Shown here piece by piece: positions 44,740-57,861 of a stretch of DNA of 64,000 bases. Position 1 is the stretch's first letter. Every line of letters starts with the position of its first letter. This DNA is from Isoetes taiwanensis (Eukaryota > Streptophyta > Lycopodiopsida > Isoetales > Isoetaceae), in NCBI GenBank assembly GCA_021234155.1, contig JAJEKV010000053.1:8199424-8263423 (forward strand), read 5' to 3'. The notes under the pieces are model-generated. The model ran no database searches and was not told where the DNA came from. It saw only the letters and a program-made list of their open reading frames with translations. The translations under genes were made by a program, and so were the position numbers.

Positions 44740-45987
44740 AGTAACATAGCTAGTGCGAACTAGGATCGAATGAGGTTTCTTGGCGCCTGCGCCACCGTTA
44801 GCGGCTAGGGCGGCCGTGGGAGAGGGACCGCCCTTCTCTTCCACAATCCGGCACTGCCACTGCTCCATTGGTGAAGATTCTTCTGCATAAGGCTAGCAGG
44901 GCATGACAGAATTCTTAGTTTCGAGAAATCAGGGATTCAAGGTCTGCTTTGGAGGCACATTCTTTCTTCTTTCTGGCGGCACAATCTGAGTCTTGGTTTG
45001 TTGTAACAGGTAACCACAAACGTGGTTCTTCTCTTTGATGCTTGCACAAACGTCTCTTTGATGCCTGCATTATGCCCATTTTCCTTTCTTGGTTATGGTC
45101 ACGCTGAAAGGGTTTGCCCGAATAGGGACACTGGCATATAAGGCGAAGAGAAGAAGAAGTTTCTCAGTCAGATCCAGGTTATGGAAAGATGCATCAGAAT
45201 ATGTAATTCTTGCAGTGAAAATGGTCTGATAGATCCAGGCTCTGTTATAGAGGATAAGAAAGATTCAGTTTGCTTTGGAAAATTGTGCAGTTAATCAGAA
45301 TTATTGGCTTATATTGAAGAGGGAAGGATAACAGGATATATAACAGTAGCCAGATTGAGCACAGAAGCACTCAGGTTGCTTTTTAAGCACTGCAAAGCTT
45401 GATAAGCCACGCAAATTTTGAAGTTTGAGTGAAACTTTGGTACTGATGCCGAAGTACCTTGGCTTTCCATATGGAATTAGCATGCCATGCCAGATACTGC
45501 CAAGTCTGAGCTTGTGCACTCAAATACTGAAATTTGGGTGAAACTTTGGTACTGATGCCAAAGTACCTTGGCTTTCCATATGGAATTAGCATGCTATGCC
45601 AGATACTACCAAGTCTGTGCGTGTGCTTCCTCAGGTACTAATATGCCTGTTTGTGTTATATTTGGCTGTTGTCTTATAATCTCAGGTCGCACATCTTCGT
45701 ATTACTTCAGCAATTCTGGTTATTTGTGTGTTTCTCAGAACAAGAGGAGTTATTTCGAGAGCCATTGGCTCTTCTTGATCATCTTGCAGTTTCTGGTTCA
45801 GATGTGGAGAGACATTTCTATGCTTTAATATAGATCTGCTATTAGAGCTTCTAATAAGCTTCTGCAGTTAAGGGAATGAAGACGTTGAGTCTACTCCTGT
45901 AGTAGTTCTCTTGCTGTAATGAGGCATTGTATTTCTATTCTATATAATATAAAAAAAAACACCTCCGTTCCTTAAAAAAAAAAAAAA
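44740..45987 (+). mobile_element. retroposon with poly(A) and 12-bp target duplication
   Basis: AAACAACCATTA occurs at 44728-44739 and again at 45988-45999, just after a run of about 17 A. The insert has no RT ORF. Its first 120 bp are GC-rich. It contains a 108-bp-spaced duplicate (about 45432-45510 and 45540-45615, around ACTTTGGTACTGATGCC). It may be a non-autonomous LINE derivative or a processed transcript. Confidence 0.75.
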
Positions 45988-45999
45988 AAACAACCATTA

Positions 46000-47404
46000 G
46001 AGATCACGGATTATTAGCATTACAGAGTAGAGAAGTGCAGAAGATAATAAACAGATTATTCTTTATTAATATGAAATGTGTTACATGAACTCATTTCCAA
46101 TAGAAGAGTACAAACTTCTTGACTAGAGTCTGTCACAAAAATGTCTGTGATCCCTGAAATGCTAAAAATTAAGATCTAGACACTGCATGTCATCATAACC
46201 TTCATCTTTCTCGTCTTCTTAACCTGTAAGAATAGTATTCAGACAACCATGAGAACCTAAACTACGTTTTAATTAAAATGAAAGACAATTTAAGTCAGGA
46301 TTATCCATTTCAGAGAAAAAACAAAATGTATTCATATGTCAAGGTTTACAAAAAGACCATTTCTTCATGGTCTGAGTACACAAAAGGCCTGTGGCCGGTT
46401 CCATATCATACATCGCTACAAAAACTTTCAACAAACAAAAAAGAAAAAAAAATCGGCTGAGTTTTAGTGTGCTTCTTCACATGAAAAGGCAGTTTTCACA
46501 AGTTACAGATGGGATTCAGACCTCCCAAAGACACCACCTTCCATGATGTTTCACATGGATGTGCTCCACATGTGCTCTCTGTCGGAAAGGAGCTTGCTCA
46601 GCCCATGCAATCAACTCGGCCTCCACAAAAACTTCCTCCATAGACATGTAGCCAAGAATAACTCTTTGGCTCACACTAGCATGGAGGCTCCTGTGCTGGA
46701 GCTCCACAGTCTCGACCGATTCGACGGTCAGGTTGCTTGAAGCCGAACTTACTGCCACGGCCATAGCACAATCTTCACTAGAAGAAGAGTAAACAGGGAA
46801 ATGGCGCTGGACCAGAACCTTGAGCCCCTGGGGGATCCACCTTCTTTATAAGGGATATGCCACCTGCGTACATAGGGTAGCCGAAAAACCCCTAGTATAC
46901 GTGTTTCTGATAGGCAAATTTGACCCCTTTCCGTATGGTTTTACAACTAGAAGAACATTCCAAAACCCCTATGACCCCTAGTATACATATGGAAAAGGGT
47001 AAAAAATCGCCCCCTCCCATTGATGCACGTGGTTTTGACAGGTTCCACAAGGTGACGCCCCCTTGCTTGAGCCTTGCCATCTTCGAGCAGCTTACAATAA
47101 ATTGGAGTGCGCAGGAATCGAGACATGCATTATGAATTTTAAGGGACATCGTACGAAACCTTTATGAAGTTATACTATTTATGTAGTCAGGATCAGGAAT
47201 ATTATATCATACTAGATTTAAATTCAATATGAGATCCCCATAGCACATGAAAGTTAGGTTCCAATCATTCACAAACTTGAAACTGAACTTGAACAGAACA
47301 TACTGTTCTAATTACCTTGCAGAAGCTCAAAAAAGTAACAAAAAGAAAAAAAAATGAAAATTTAGTACATGACAAAAATAAGAAGAATACCTCTGAAATT
47401 GATA
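46000..47404. other. Harbinger interior, no clear gene
   Basis: This stretch holds an 82-codon frame on - (46764-46516) with 'MEEVFVEAELIAWAEQ' and GT-AG-like borders that might be an exon, and a CCCCTAGTATAC doublet (about 46891 and 46975). I do not recognise a family. Confidence 0.3.
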
Positions 47405-48400
47405 TTAATTTGTCTGCTTCAATGCAGCAAGTTTAGCAATCTCCAATAGAGTATCCTTTGTCATTTGGCATATGCTTTCTGTCATTGTAGCCATTAATTG
47501 AGCAATCTTCAAAGTATTAGCTGATCTCATGGACTCCAACTCCCTAATCAATTCATGTTTTTTAACAGATTCTTCCTTCATGAAATCAAGCTTCCTTTTT
47601 TCATTCTCTCCAAAGCTATTTGCCATGTTCGATATCCCAGCTGCAATTTCTTCATCAATGTGAACCCGAGATCTCTTTTTTGTTGTTGGCTTACCACTAA
47701 CCCCAGGCTGATTGCATGCAGCAGACCGAGGACTGGTGTCAGAAGGATTGAAAGTACTTGGAGTATCTTTGCTGGAATTTTTCTCCTGAGCACTTGAATT
47801 ATCTTTGCTATCATTTCCTTCATTTGCAATAGGGTTGACAAGGTTATCAACTGCAATGTTTATGAATTCTTCTTCCACAGAAAATGCATTTGTTCTAATT
47901 GTCTCATAGAAGGTATCAAACATGAATGTGTTTGGGAACATACCAGCATCCTCAAATGCCTCGGCCCCAAATTCCCCATCATCCCCTGCACCTGGAGTGT
48001 CCCTTTTATTTGTCACACCATGTTTAAGATCTTCCATAGCTTCAAACCATGGCTAACTAGATGGCTCAGAGCCTGTTCTTTCGGATGCTTCTTTCTCATC
48101 CCTGAATTTTATTTGCAATTTATCCCATTTGTTTCTTAACTATCTCAAGTCTTCAAGACCATGAACTGTGGGTTGCAATTTCACCATAATCTCTCTCCAT
48201 TGGCTTGAAGAAAGATTGATACTTCCATTATTATGCACCTTGTACTCCATCAAAGCAAGCATGGTGGAGATTGCATTGTCCGACCAATCTACAGGAGTTT
48301 TTCTTTTCTTGGCCTGGTTAAGAATTCCCCTTAGATCGCAAGTGGAAGCCCTTGCAGGCTCAGAATTTATCTCAATGGCTAGGAAACTGATCCAATCATC
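47405..48400 (-). pseudogene. Myb/SANT-like DNA-binding protein of Harbinger
   Basis: On the - strand the frame runs from about 48400 through a three-Trp domain ('VDWSDNAI', 'SQWREIMVKLQP', 'NKWDKLQIKF'), as in the Myb/SANT-like second protein of PIF/Harbinger elements that helps the transposase bind DNA. It continues to a Lys-rich coiled coil ending at 47405. Two in-frame TAG codons (near 48139 and 48059) interrupt it. The longest uninterrupted part is 210 codons from ATG 48037. The N-terminus further upstream was not resolved. Confidence 0.75.
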
Positions 48401-48918
48401 CTCTTAGTTCTTCTTGGAGCCAATTTCTCGGTCCAGGGGGAAACAAATGGCTTCTTAGCATTCAACAAAGACGATCTGATTGCATTCGTCATGTTCTTGA
48501 GACAATTTATGCCTGTTTTATCAAGCAGGCAGTTGCTAAGAATGTGGCTATCACCAAAGCATTTCACAAATGGAAGTAAAGAAATGCAAGAAATGCTTAC
48601 TGGATTGACAATTGGCGCTGAATGCGATGCTAGGAGGGAAGAATTTTGGAGCTTCGATTCTTGGAGCCCACCCACCTTGAACAGAGGTCGGAATTAAGGT
48701 CGAAAATTTCAGCCTCCAAAAATTGGCTCCATAATTTTTTTGGGACGTTATCCTTAACGGACATTTTATTAATGGAAACACCCCTAACAGCAGTTAGGGG
48801 CGAATTATCTCTAAATGCGAGAGTCCACTAAGTGGACTTGCCTCTCTCTCATAATCTCTCCTCCCATTTTGTCTCTCAAATCATCTCTCATCATCTCTCG
48901 GCTCACATGTGGCCGAGG

Positions 48919-48921
<3 letters not shown>

Positions 48922-49001
<80 letters not shown>
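48922..49001. repeat. (CT)n microsatellite, right
   Basis: About 40 CT dinucleotides on the same strand as the left array at 42634. The stretch 49002-49350 beyond it holds no feature I can support. Confidence 0.95.
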
Positions 49002-49003
<2 letters not shown>

Positions 49004-49349
49004 TTTATTCTCACCCTTTGAATAATATAGTAATATTTTTGGCAAAACAAGCTGAAATAACTACAATTTCATTATATATGGACTGTCCACAAGTCAAAAA
49101 GTCCATATATATCTCAAATAATAGCTACTGTCTAGAATACATGGTCTTGATGAGTAAAACAGTGAAATACATTAGTGTGATTCTATTCTGAGAAAAGAAA
49201 TGCTTTTTTGGGTTTGTAGCTGAGTCAAATTCGAGAGATGAATGACTGAATGGGGTCCATGCAGGTAGGTGAGATTTCAGGCCACATGTCAGGGGTGCAT
49301 TAAAGCCCAACCCAAATCATATAGGACATGAAGCACTCTGCTACTGAAT

Positions 49350-52300
49350 CGGTTGGATTGGTGGATACCAGGACACCATCAGAAAGGCGCTTTGCGACTG
49401 AAGGTGGAGTTGTACAAATCCATGGTTTCCTGGATCATCTCTAAGCTCCAAAAATGGTTGGAACTAGGCGTCAAGAGGGTCATATATTATCAGAAATGTA
49501 GTGCCAGATTTCTGAACCCATTCTGGCCCATGCCAATAGTTGCAACAGGGGATGCAAAGGGAAATCAACTAGCATGGAAAGAAGGAGATCAGAGCTCATC
49601 TTAGGAAACTTTGAGAGGAGGGATCGGGTCGAGTGTACAATGAAGCAGAACCGGCTCGACAGGATGCAGCTGGGCGATTACCTGGTATCTCTGAAATTCC
49701 TTATTACGGGGCAAAGGCACTGAAGAGACTGCTGAAAAGGGAGGATGTCTGAATTCGTAACTCATTTAAACCAATTTTCAAGACTCCTTATGAGGGGCAT
49801 CAAAGACAGTGTGAAGCTTTGGCAATCATCCTCTTGGACAACACTATTTACTCTGTCAATGACTTGGATAGCTAGTTGGATCTGCACAGCCAAAATGCTA
49901 TTAAGGAATTCACCCTTGGAGATCTTATTCGGGCAGAAATGGATCTCGCCAAAACATGGTTGACGACTCTATTTCAGGTCACAATTCGTAGTATTTCTTT
50001 TGTTCTCAGGATGGGATGCATAGCAGGACCAAGATTTATTTCAAGTTAAACACTTCATACTTGAAGGATGAGGAGTTTAAGAATGGATGCAAGCAAGCTT
50101 GATCCTCTACATTTGTGAGAAGGAATGCCGTGAAGTCCTTGCTAAGAATTGGGGTTGTCAGCGAGTTGCTACTAATCGAGGGATTTTGATTGCTCTATAC
50201 CAACAATTAGTGGCTTGCAGGTCTGTTGTACCATCAGATGCCCAGGAGGAGAAGCAGATTCTAGCCAGCATTAGACAGATGGAACTTGAGCAAGTTCATC
50301 ATGCTCGAGTTAAAGCGGGCCTGCAATGGTTCAAAGAGGGGCATCGCTACACAGGCTTCTTTTTTAGAGCTGCAAAAATTCAGAGACAAACTTCTGCGAT
50401 AGTGTCTCTCCAAGTTCAAGAGGGGCCTCTTATTTCTGATCCTGAGCAACTTAAGTTCTTTCTGCATGGCCACTTTTTTTCCCTTTTTGCTTCTCGTTGC
50501 CTTCCCTTCCAATCAGATTTTCAGGGCATTACTTGCAAAGATACATCCTATTATATCTGAGGAGCAAAGAGCTACTCTAGAAGCAGAGATTATGGGGAAT
50601 GATTTAGCAGATGCTACCTTCCTTTAGAAGAAAGGAAAGTACCCTGGAATTGATGGTATTCCTATAGAGTTCTTTCATGAGTTATGGGATTGAGTTGGCG
50701 ATGATGTGCACGATGCATTTCAAGATTTCAAGAGTCAAAGGCATCTAGATAAAATTCTTAACTCGGCTGCATTTCTCTCATTCCCAAATGTAAGGAGCCT
50801 TCATCAATTTCGGACTAGCACCCTATCACCTTGCTATCTTCTGTCTAAAGGATCTTTGCCAAAGCTTATGCACAAAAGCTTTGAGATATTCTTCCTGATT
50901 CCATATCCTCTACACAGTCAGGATTTCTGCCACGAGGATGCATATTAAACAATGTAGTTGCTGCTTTTGAAAATTTTACTGGACTCGACTTTAGGGCCAT
51001 GAAATTGTATATTTGAAGCTGGACTTTGCAAAAGCGTATGACAGTGTTGACTGGGCCTTCTTAGAGAGATGTCTCTTACGCTTTGGTTTTGGTGCACAAT
51101 TCACAGCTGATGTCATGAGGCTTCATTATCTCACTCTTCTATTCTCTTCTAAGGGGAACCCTCAGCACTCTTTCAGGTGGGTCGTGGGCATCTGTCAGGA
51201 CTGTCCATTAGCTCCATTGTTATTTATAGTTGTGGCAGAGGTCCTTGCCCAGGTCTTCTCTCTTGCCGCTCAGGAGAGAATCTTGCATGGACTTCCTATG
51301 AACAATGAGTCACAGAAGATTTGTAATCAATATACAGATGACACTTTCCTTTTTTTTAGGGCAGATGAGCAAAATTTGTAGAATGCCATTTCCTTGTTAG
51401 ATTCTTTTTCCCTAGCATCTGGTATTTTTGTGGGTTGGCAGAAGTGCACAGCACTATAGGCATTGGACTCTCCAGTTCCACCATGCGTAACTGCCTATCC
51501 ACGGAAGATCCTTCCCCATGGTAAAGCAACCAAACTTCTTGGTATCCCTGTAGGTGTTCATATCTCAACAGGAGATGCTTGGGAGGCAGTGATTAAGGGA
51601 TTGGAAAAGCACCTTTTCTGGTGGTCCACAGCTAAGCTTTCCATGGCGAGACGAATCGTTATGGCTAAGTCAGTTTTAAGTAGCACCCATGTGTATATGG
51701 CTTCGTTCATGTTGGCTCCACAGTCAAAAGTACTACTTATCGTCGGGGTTGTCGGGAACTTCATTGGGGGGAGGGAGGGGGGGGGACAGAGGAGGATTTC
51801 TGTTGTCAAAGTCAGTTGAAAAAAGTGCATGTTGTCAAAGCATTTTGGCAGTCTTTGGATGATCAATTTTCTTTTGGAGAGAAAGGTGATGATATCTAAG
51901 TTTATTTGAAGAATTTTGGATAATGTGGATGAGTCCCCGGGTTTCCATCTTGTTTATCAGTCTTTGCAAATGTGCATTTCTTTTGGGTCTCCATCTGTTA
52001 GACTACTTTTCCCTTGGGCTCTGTTTTATCCACTGTCCGCATACCCTAATGCGTCTCCATTTCTTAGAGGATTGCTAATTGCGTGGGAGACTGTACAATC
52101 TCTGTTTCATTTTCACCATCTTGCGCACACTAGCACTACTGCAAGTTGTTCGTCAATTCCATTAGATGGTGGTCCTCTGGTATCTTCAGTTCACCCATTG
52201 ACGCAACGTCGATGGAGATCAGCAGGTGTGTATATGACATCTGATTGGTATAATAATCAAAGGCAGTTGCTGACATGGGAAGAGTTTAGAGCTAAGTTCC

Positions 52301-53135
52301 TCCTTTTAAAGTGGGATCGGACTATTTGGCAGAAGGTGTCTTCAGTTCTTCCTCCAATAGCACAAGTGGATGACCCCCTTCCTTGGGTAATTCATGAGCG
52401 TGTCAAAGCAGATAAGTTGGTGAATTCCATGTACAAAGTCTTGCTTGTTGCAGACGTCTTACCTTTTTCATCCAAGTGGCCTTTGGCCATTCCTAGGGAC
52501 TGGCAAAAGGCAGTATGGAAATGGTATCTGTTTTATAGTGGCAAGTCATTCATCGTTGTCTGCCTGTTGATATTCTGGTGCACAGATTTCGTCCAAAGGT
52601 ATCTGCACTTTGTCCCTTATGTGCACAGAGGGACGAGACAATTGAGCATTGCTTCTTCCTGTGTAGACATGTCAGGCATGCTTGGTTGTGGCTTCAAGGC
52701 CTCTTTCATTGCAATTTGAATAGCCAGCAGGTGTTATTAGCAGTCTATCTAAGTGGTTGAGAAAATTTGACAAAGAGGGCATTTCATTTGGCTTCTGCAT
52801 GGATCATCTGGTCCATTTGGAAAAGAAGGAATCTTCTCATATTCAAAGGTCTTGCTTGTTCAGATGCACAGGTCCTTCTTGATGCCCAACAACGAATTGT
52901 CAAAGCATTCAGGTGCTCATCAATTGCTAATGAGGTGAAGAGCCGTATTTGGGAGCACTATCTTCAGATTCACACTTACCCATGAGATTTTGCTTGCTCC
53001 TCATACTGTTTAGATGCTCTGTATTTGAGTGGGGAGGATTTGCTTTGGTAGACATTCTCTCACTGAGTTTTTAGTCCCCATTGTACTTTGTAACTTTCTC
53101 TGGATAATAATGGCTCAAGTCCATCAAAAAAAAAA
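49350..53135 (+). pseudogene. degenerate L1-type LINE F
   Basis: Pieces of one ORF2 are recognisable in order but in changing frames: 'LNTSYLKDEEF' (about 50050), 'GIDGIPIEFFHELWD' (50650), 'KLDFAKAYDSVDWAFLERCL' (51013 on), 'CPLAPLLFIVVAEVL', a mutated catalytic box YTDD (about 51332), 'LGIPVGV' (51540), 'LSMARRIVMAKSV', and a zf-RVT-like 'CPLCAQRDETIEHCFFLC' (52610). It ends in a poly(A) run at 53124-53135. Many stops and shifts make it inactive. The poly(A) abuts the end of PLE B, so F probably inserted into it. Confidence 0.85.
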
Positions 53136-54827
53136 ACCAGCCAAAACTAAATGCCTTTAGAATTGCATCTGCTTCGGTCAATCCCTAAGCAGTCTTATCA
53201 ATCCAGGCCTAGCCTTTGGCTTTGCCAGTCTGGTACTTAATGCCTTTGATCAATGTTTAGAACAATTACAATAGCAAATAATAGACTGGGAAACAATCCA
53301 AAGTATTAACTCGTCTAATAATAACCTGAACTTAAACATTTTGTCACTGGCCTTTACTTTTATGATCAGTTATCAAAGGGCTGGAATACACACCATTAGC
53401 CTAATGTTACTTTACATGTAGTACTCCACTGGATCCAAAAACGAGTCCTTGCTTCATATTAAATATTGACTATTTTACTCCCTTTAAAATGTTGAAGGAT
53501 ATTTTTAAGTCTGCCTTGTTGTTATTCAAATAATAAATTTCGTTCTGCTAGTACATAGTTCCAGCTGCATTTAAATCGATATTGATTACTCAAAGTGTTC
53601 TCCTTTCCTTTTTAATAAGGCTGCTCGTTTATAACTGTAAATCCATTTTACATTATTTGACATAAGCAGGATACGCTATGTTATTTCATACATCTATTAT
53701 TTTCTACCTCACAATCGTTTGCAACCAGATATACGTTTATACTCAGATAAATTTAGACCAGATAGTTATTTGGGCTATCAAATATGATGCAAATATCTTC
53801 ATATATTCAAAAACTAGCCTGTAGCTATTGAAGAACAGCACATGTTTATAATATACTGAAAATTGGAGAGTGATATACCTCGTATGATTATGTCTTAAGC
53901 AGCCAAAATTTTAAAGTATAAGGTTCATACCAGTGATGGTTCAATAAAACATTATAACAGTCAGCATGCTACTATATCAGCAGATTGTATAACCCATTAG
54001 GCGTCCTTTCAAAATTGATCTTCAAAGTTTTGTATTGTAGCACAGTTTCCCCAAAATCCCATTCGAACATTTGACTAAAAAGAGCAATGAGAAGAGAGAC
54101 GTTCGTACCTGCAGCCAACCAAGAATTTGTTAGCATGAAAATGGTTACAAATCCAGGGCCAGAAGGTACATAGAGTCTCTCGGTTTATCACCGGTCACTC
54201 ATTGCACCTTCTTAGCCTTATGTTTTAAAAGGAACAGAGGATTCAATCTATGCTAAAGATGGAGAATCATTTTTATTTTACTGTCCAGATACATCATTGT
54301 TAGTATTCATTCCGTAGAATGATTTGTATTCTAATAGACTTTAATAAACTGAAGATCCAGTCTTAGGGTGCACCCATTCTTATGCTGTGGTCACTAATTG
54401 CTTATCCACATCTGTCACTCAAATGTATCAGATATACAACTCAAGCCTGGTATTCAACGAACAATAATACTACTTGCTTAGATTTTTCAAAACATTAGAG
54501 AGAATATTGTTAATGTAGCAATGTTGCACCTGTTTTTCATTATACCATAACATTTTTAAACAAGTCCTGCCGTTAGTGCTAAGGTCCTCCATGTATACGA
54601 AATCGAAGCTTATCAGAAATTATCTGTTACTAGCAGTTTACATTATCAATCATAGGTAATCTAGAGATACGGTTACTGATATGTTAGAAACAAGCTTGTC
54701 TTACCGTCTTATATTTTGTAAAAACCTAGAAACACAACTATCAGCCTTGCTATTAGGTTTTACCATCCGCGTTCGTATCATCTAACTGTGAATATAATGT
54801 AGAACTTTTGGTTCCAGTTCGAAATAC
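53136..54827 (-). repeat. downstream pseudo-LTR of PLE B, intron part
   Basis: Intron sequence of an incomplete downstream unit, matching 59806-61540. It contains no gene. Its end at 53136 falls about 120 bp short of the ORF1 exon 2 position in the full copy. Confidence 0.8.
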
Positions 54828-55136
54828 CTGATAGTCTTCCTGGTCTGAGCAATACTCCTCATCTAGTTGTGTTTCAGGAATAGATGAGTTATGATCCATT
54901 GCAGTATAACAATCCCTGCCGGAATCACCAGTATAGCTTTTCTTGTTACTTTTGCCTGCTGCACTTTCACTTGCTCCACGTTTTGGGTTAACCATATCTA
55001 TATGATCATAAGCAAGCCCAGCCGCCTTATCGTTGACGCTCAAATAGCTCTGCACTTCTTTTTCCAGGATGATTTCATTTAGCTGTTCTTCAATATCACT
55101 ATTAGGTCTGCCATCGGAATCCTATTCCCACTCCAT
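54828..55136 (-). pseudogene. PLE B ORF1 exon 1, downstream copy
   Basis: It reads from ATG 55136 (MEWE, then a TAG codon, then DSDGRPNSDIEEQLNEIIL..) to the donor CAG|GTATTT at 54828/54827, 103 codons. It is acidic at the end ('LDEEYCSDQEDYQ'), like exon 1 of PLE A. The TAG is probably a mutated CAG. No exon 2 follows. Confidence 0.7.
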
Positions 55137-55625
55137 AGTTTTGGTGGGGGGAAAAAAAACCCAATATTAAAGACTATCTGTCTACTCTGACATCCAAAGC
55201 GTGTATTGGTCTTAGAATATGCTGGATTCATATTGATATTTTCACTGGACCTATAACCCCTAGTGTTTTACACGTATATCCGTTAATGCAAGTTAGTGAG
55301 ACTGAAGATCTCCTGCTCTAAATATTTGGGACAGTGCCATATGCAAATCTTCCTATCATTTTCATAGTGCCAGCTTCGGCTTAATAATCAGCATTGCCCT
55401 TAGCTGTTTTATGAAACCCTTATTATCATTGTATAAACATAGTTCAATGGTACACTATTGACTTTTCACGTTTATTTTATTGAGTACGTGTTCTTGATAA
55501 TACACCATATAAGGTATGTTAATAGCCAGTGTAAGAGTAGCTAGCGTGTTACAAAGGTAGTTCATTAGGTCAATCAGTAGTGGTAAACTCCATTAGCCAC
55601 ACATGTTTGTCTTGCATAAAAAAAA
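55137..55625 (-). other. PLE B 5' UTR of downstream partial unit
   Basis: Non-coding sequence between the terminal motif of the full unit and exon 1 of the next. It should hold the promoter by analogy with PLE A, but I see no convincing TATA box. Confidence 0.4.
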
Positions 55626-55726
55626 TCCTCCCTCCTACCGTAAGGTAGGGCTGGCCTATCTATTTACACACTGCAACAGTAAGGGTGGGTTGGCCCTTAC
55701 TTTGCAGTAAGGCCAACCCATCCTTA
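55626..55726 (-). other. PLE B 3' UTR hairpin and terminal motif
   Basis: A stem of about 20 bp (55680-55726: TAAGGGTGGGTTGGCCCTTAC against GTAAGGCCAACCCATCCTTA, one mismatch and one bulge) lies 100 bp after the RT stop. The motif CCTTACGGTAGGAGGGAGGA follows at 55645-55626 and nearly equals the 3' end of element C. Together they look like an RT recognition signal. Confidence 0.6.
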
Positions 55727-55823
55727 TATTTTAAATCAACCCATTTTTACTATTGAAATATATGTACTAAGAAATTGGAAATGACATACCATATTTGTCA
55801 TTCTAGAAAGTACTGTTGATCTC

Positions 55824-57819
55824 CTAAATCAGTGTGCACGTATCATATTTAAGTCCTGGAAATGCACCAGTCTTTATGTATTGTATCACTTTCCGTTTGA
55901 TCCCAAATTTATCAAATCCATTGTAACGAAATGTATTCATAATCTCAACGATATCTCTTGCTGCTCTGACCGGTTGAATTAATATACATGTAAGGCATAA
56001 TGGGAGATAATCACATTCCTGGCATTTTGATACGGTCTACAGCTATCAGCATGTATAAACTTTAAAGCCTTGAAAGGGAGTACATCTCGTTTGTCATACT
56101 TGAGTGTCTGAAAAATACCTAGAGTCTTATTGACCACGTCAATTGTCATGTTAAGGAAATTGGCCCTGAATCCATGCACTATATGATTATCCTTGTCCCT
56201 TATAACACTTGTCTCCTCCTTGATACCTAGTTTGTTCATATCATAGATTTGTAGATCAACTTGGCTACATTTGAACACATCACCAAGGAATGTTCTGATA
56301 ATGGGGCAGTTTATTGCCAATAAGTCATCCATGTACCTAAAGAGGTGCTTGAATAATTCAATGTCCTTATACCTCCCTTGAGCGGCTAAATTGTTAATGA
56401 AGCATAGTTCAAACCAGGCCAAATATAGATTGCACCAGTTTGGGCTACAGGAGAGACCCATTGGGATTCCACTTACTTGTTGCCATGTATTATTCCCCAT
56501 ACTTATGAAGCAGTGTAGTTATTGATTTTCACAAATTTAGCACAAGTTACAAGTGCCCAACATTTAGCTTGTGGTACATTTTTAAACCATTTGGCTAAGA
56601 ATTTCTCATCTTTATCTTTTTTGTACCACAGTTTATAGTGTGAATTCTTGCTGGTCATTAACTTCCAAGCGGCTTCACTTACTAATTCCATTATTCTACA
56701 TATGCCTGTATCACCTTCTAATGGAATATTCTCGTAACATCTCGTGATATCTGCCACAAATACTTCTGTAATTTTATCAGGTAAATTTAACACTACATCA
56801 TATATTGATCCAATCACCCAATTGGGGTTAACTTTTCTGGGTAGTATTGTGACCAGCTTGGCACTCATCATCCTGGCTATTTCAGGCCATATACTTAGGA
56901 TGTTATTGAGTACTGCTGTGACTATCAATGATATTTCAGAATAGATAGTGCCGTGTGCATTACTTATCCACTGGAAGTCATTCTTATGTGCTTTATATAT
57001 TCTGAGTAAATATGGTAATTTATCAGACTCAATCATGATATTTCCAATAATGCTGCCAATATCTTTTTGGATCGTAACCTTTATCTGTTCTGCTGTACAT
57101 CCAGTATTAGAGAAGTCTTTGCTATTGATCCTTACGTATGCAAGCTCCTTGATGTATTTTGGGCAAATGTATGCTGGGTTATTTACTGCCTTATCCACCC
57201 CGGATATATATAGGTTTTTATTCAACCAGTCTAGGTTGCTTGTAGCATTCGTGCCATTTAATATGAACCTTTGAGGTTTTCCCATTTTGATAGCCTCTGT
57301 TACTTGGTAACTGGCCTCCTTCATTATGCTTTCCTTAATAAACTGCTTGTCGATCTCGTTAATGTGTGGATATGTATAGAAATGTTGATCAAATATGGCA
57401 TCACAAACCTTGGAAATGTCTTCTTGAAAATCTTCCATAATCAACATTCTGTTTGGGATGTGATTGAGGCCTTTTTGGAAAATGCCTCTTAGTGCCTTAT
57501 TGTACACAATATTAGCATCCGTAGTAACTACATGTCCTACATTTTTATCAACAAACTTGTTGATATATGGCTTGCTGCAAGGGCAGATATTTTCCTTGTC
57601 AGCTGCAAATACTTGATAAGGCTTATAGCACAGGTCCCTAAGACTTTCGATATATCTCCAGCTGAACATTGTGTTGTTCATTATGTCAGCACCAATATCA
57701 TTGAGAACTTCAACAAATATTGCATTAAATATCTTGGGGAGACATATTTTGTCAAGGATCTTAGACAGGAAAGTGATGTGTACTATTTTCAGCTTATTTT
57801 TTTGAGTTACACTCTCCAT
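55824..57819 (-). pseudogene. PLE B ORF2: reverse transcriptase, two frameshifts
   Basis: Start ATG 57819 (MESVTQKN), which aligns with ATG 6711 of PLE A. Motifs: 'LPYLLRIYKAHKNDFQWISN', 'VFVADITRCYENIP' (first Asp), then a frame change near 56515, 'GIPMGLSCSP', 'FRYMDDLLAIN' (catalytic pair), 'ANFLNMTI', 'KYDKRDVLPFKA', and a second frame change near 55985 followed by 'GAFPGLKY' and the stop at 55824. The exon appears to begin at 57861 after a CAACACAG acceptor. No endonuclease domain is present. Confidence 0.8.
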
Positions 57820-57861
57820 ATGCCACCGTCCCAGCACATCTTTTGTGATCACCTTCTCGAT

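Larger units (their letters stand above)
42721..48918 (+). mobile_element. PIF/Harbinger DNA transposon
   Basis: It contains the two-gene set of this superfamily: a DDE_4 (HARBI1-like) transposase on + and a Myb/SANT-like gene on -, convergent. TCGGCCACATG at 42723-42733 recurs inverted at 48906-48916, beside (CT)n on each side, so these may be the terminal repeats. However, the expected TWA target duplication is not evident, and the edges are uncertain. A 1.25-kb retroposon lies inside. Confidence 0.65.

Noticed and set aside
48811-49191. Ser/Leu and Arg/Glu repeat frames
   Set aside because: Translations of the (CT)n microsatellite.
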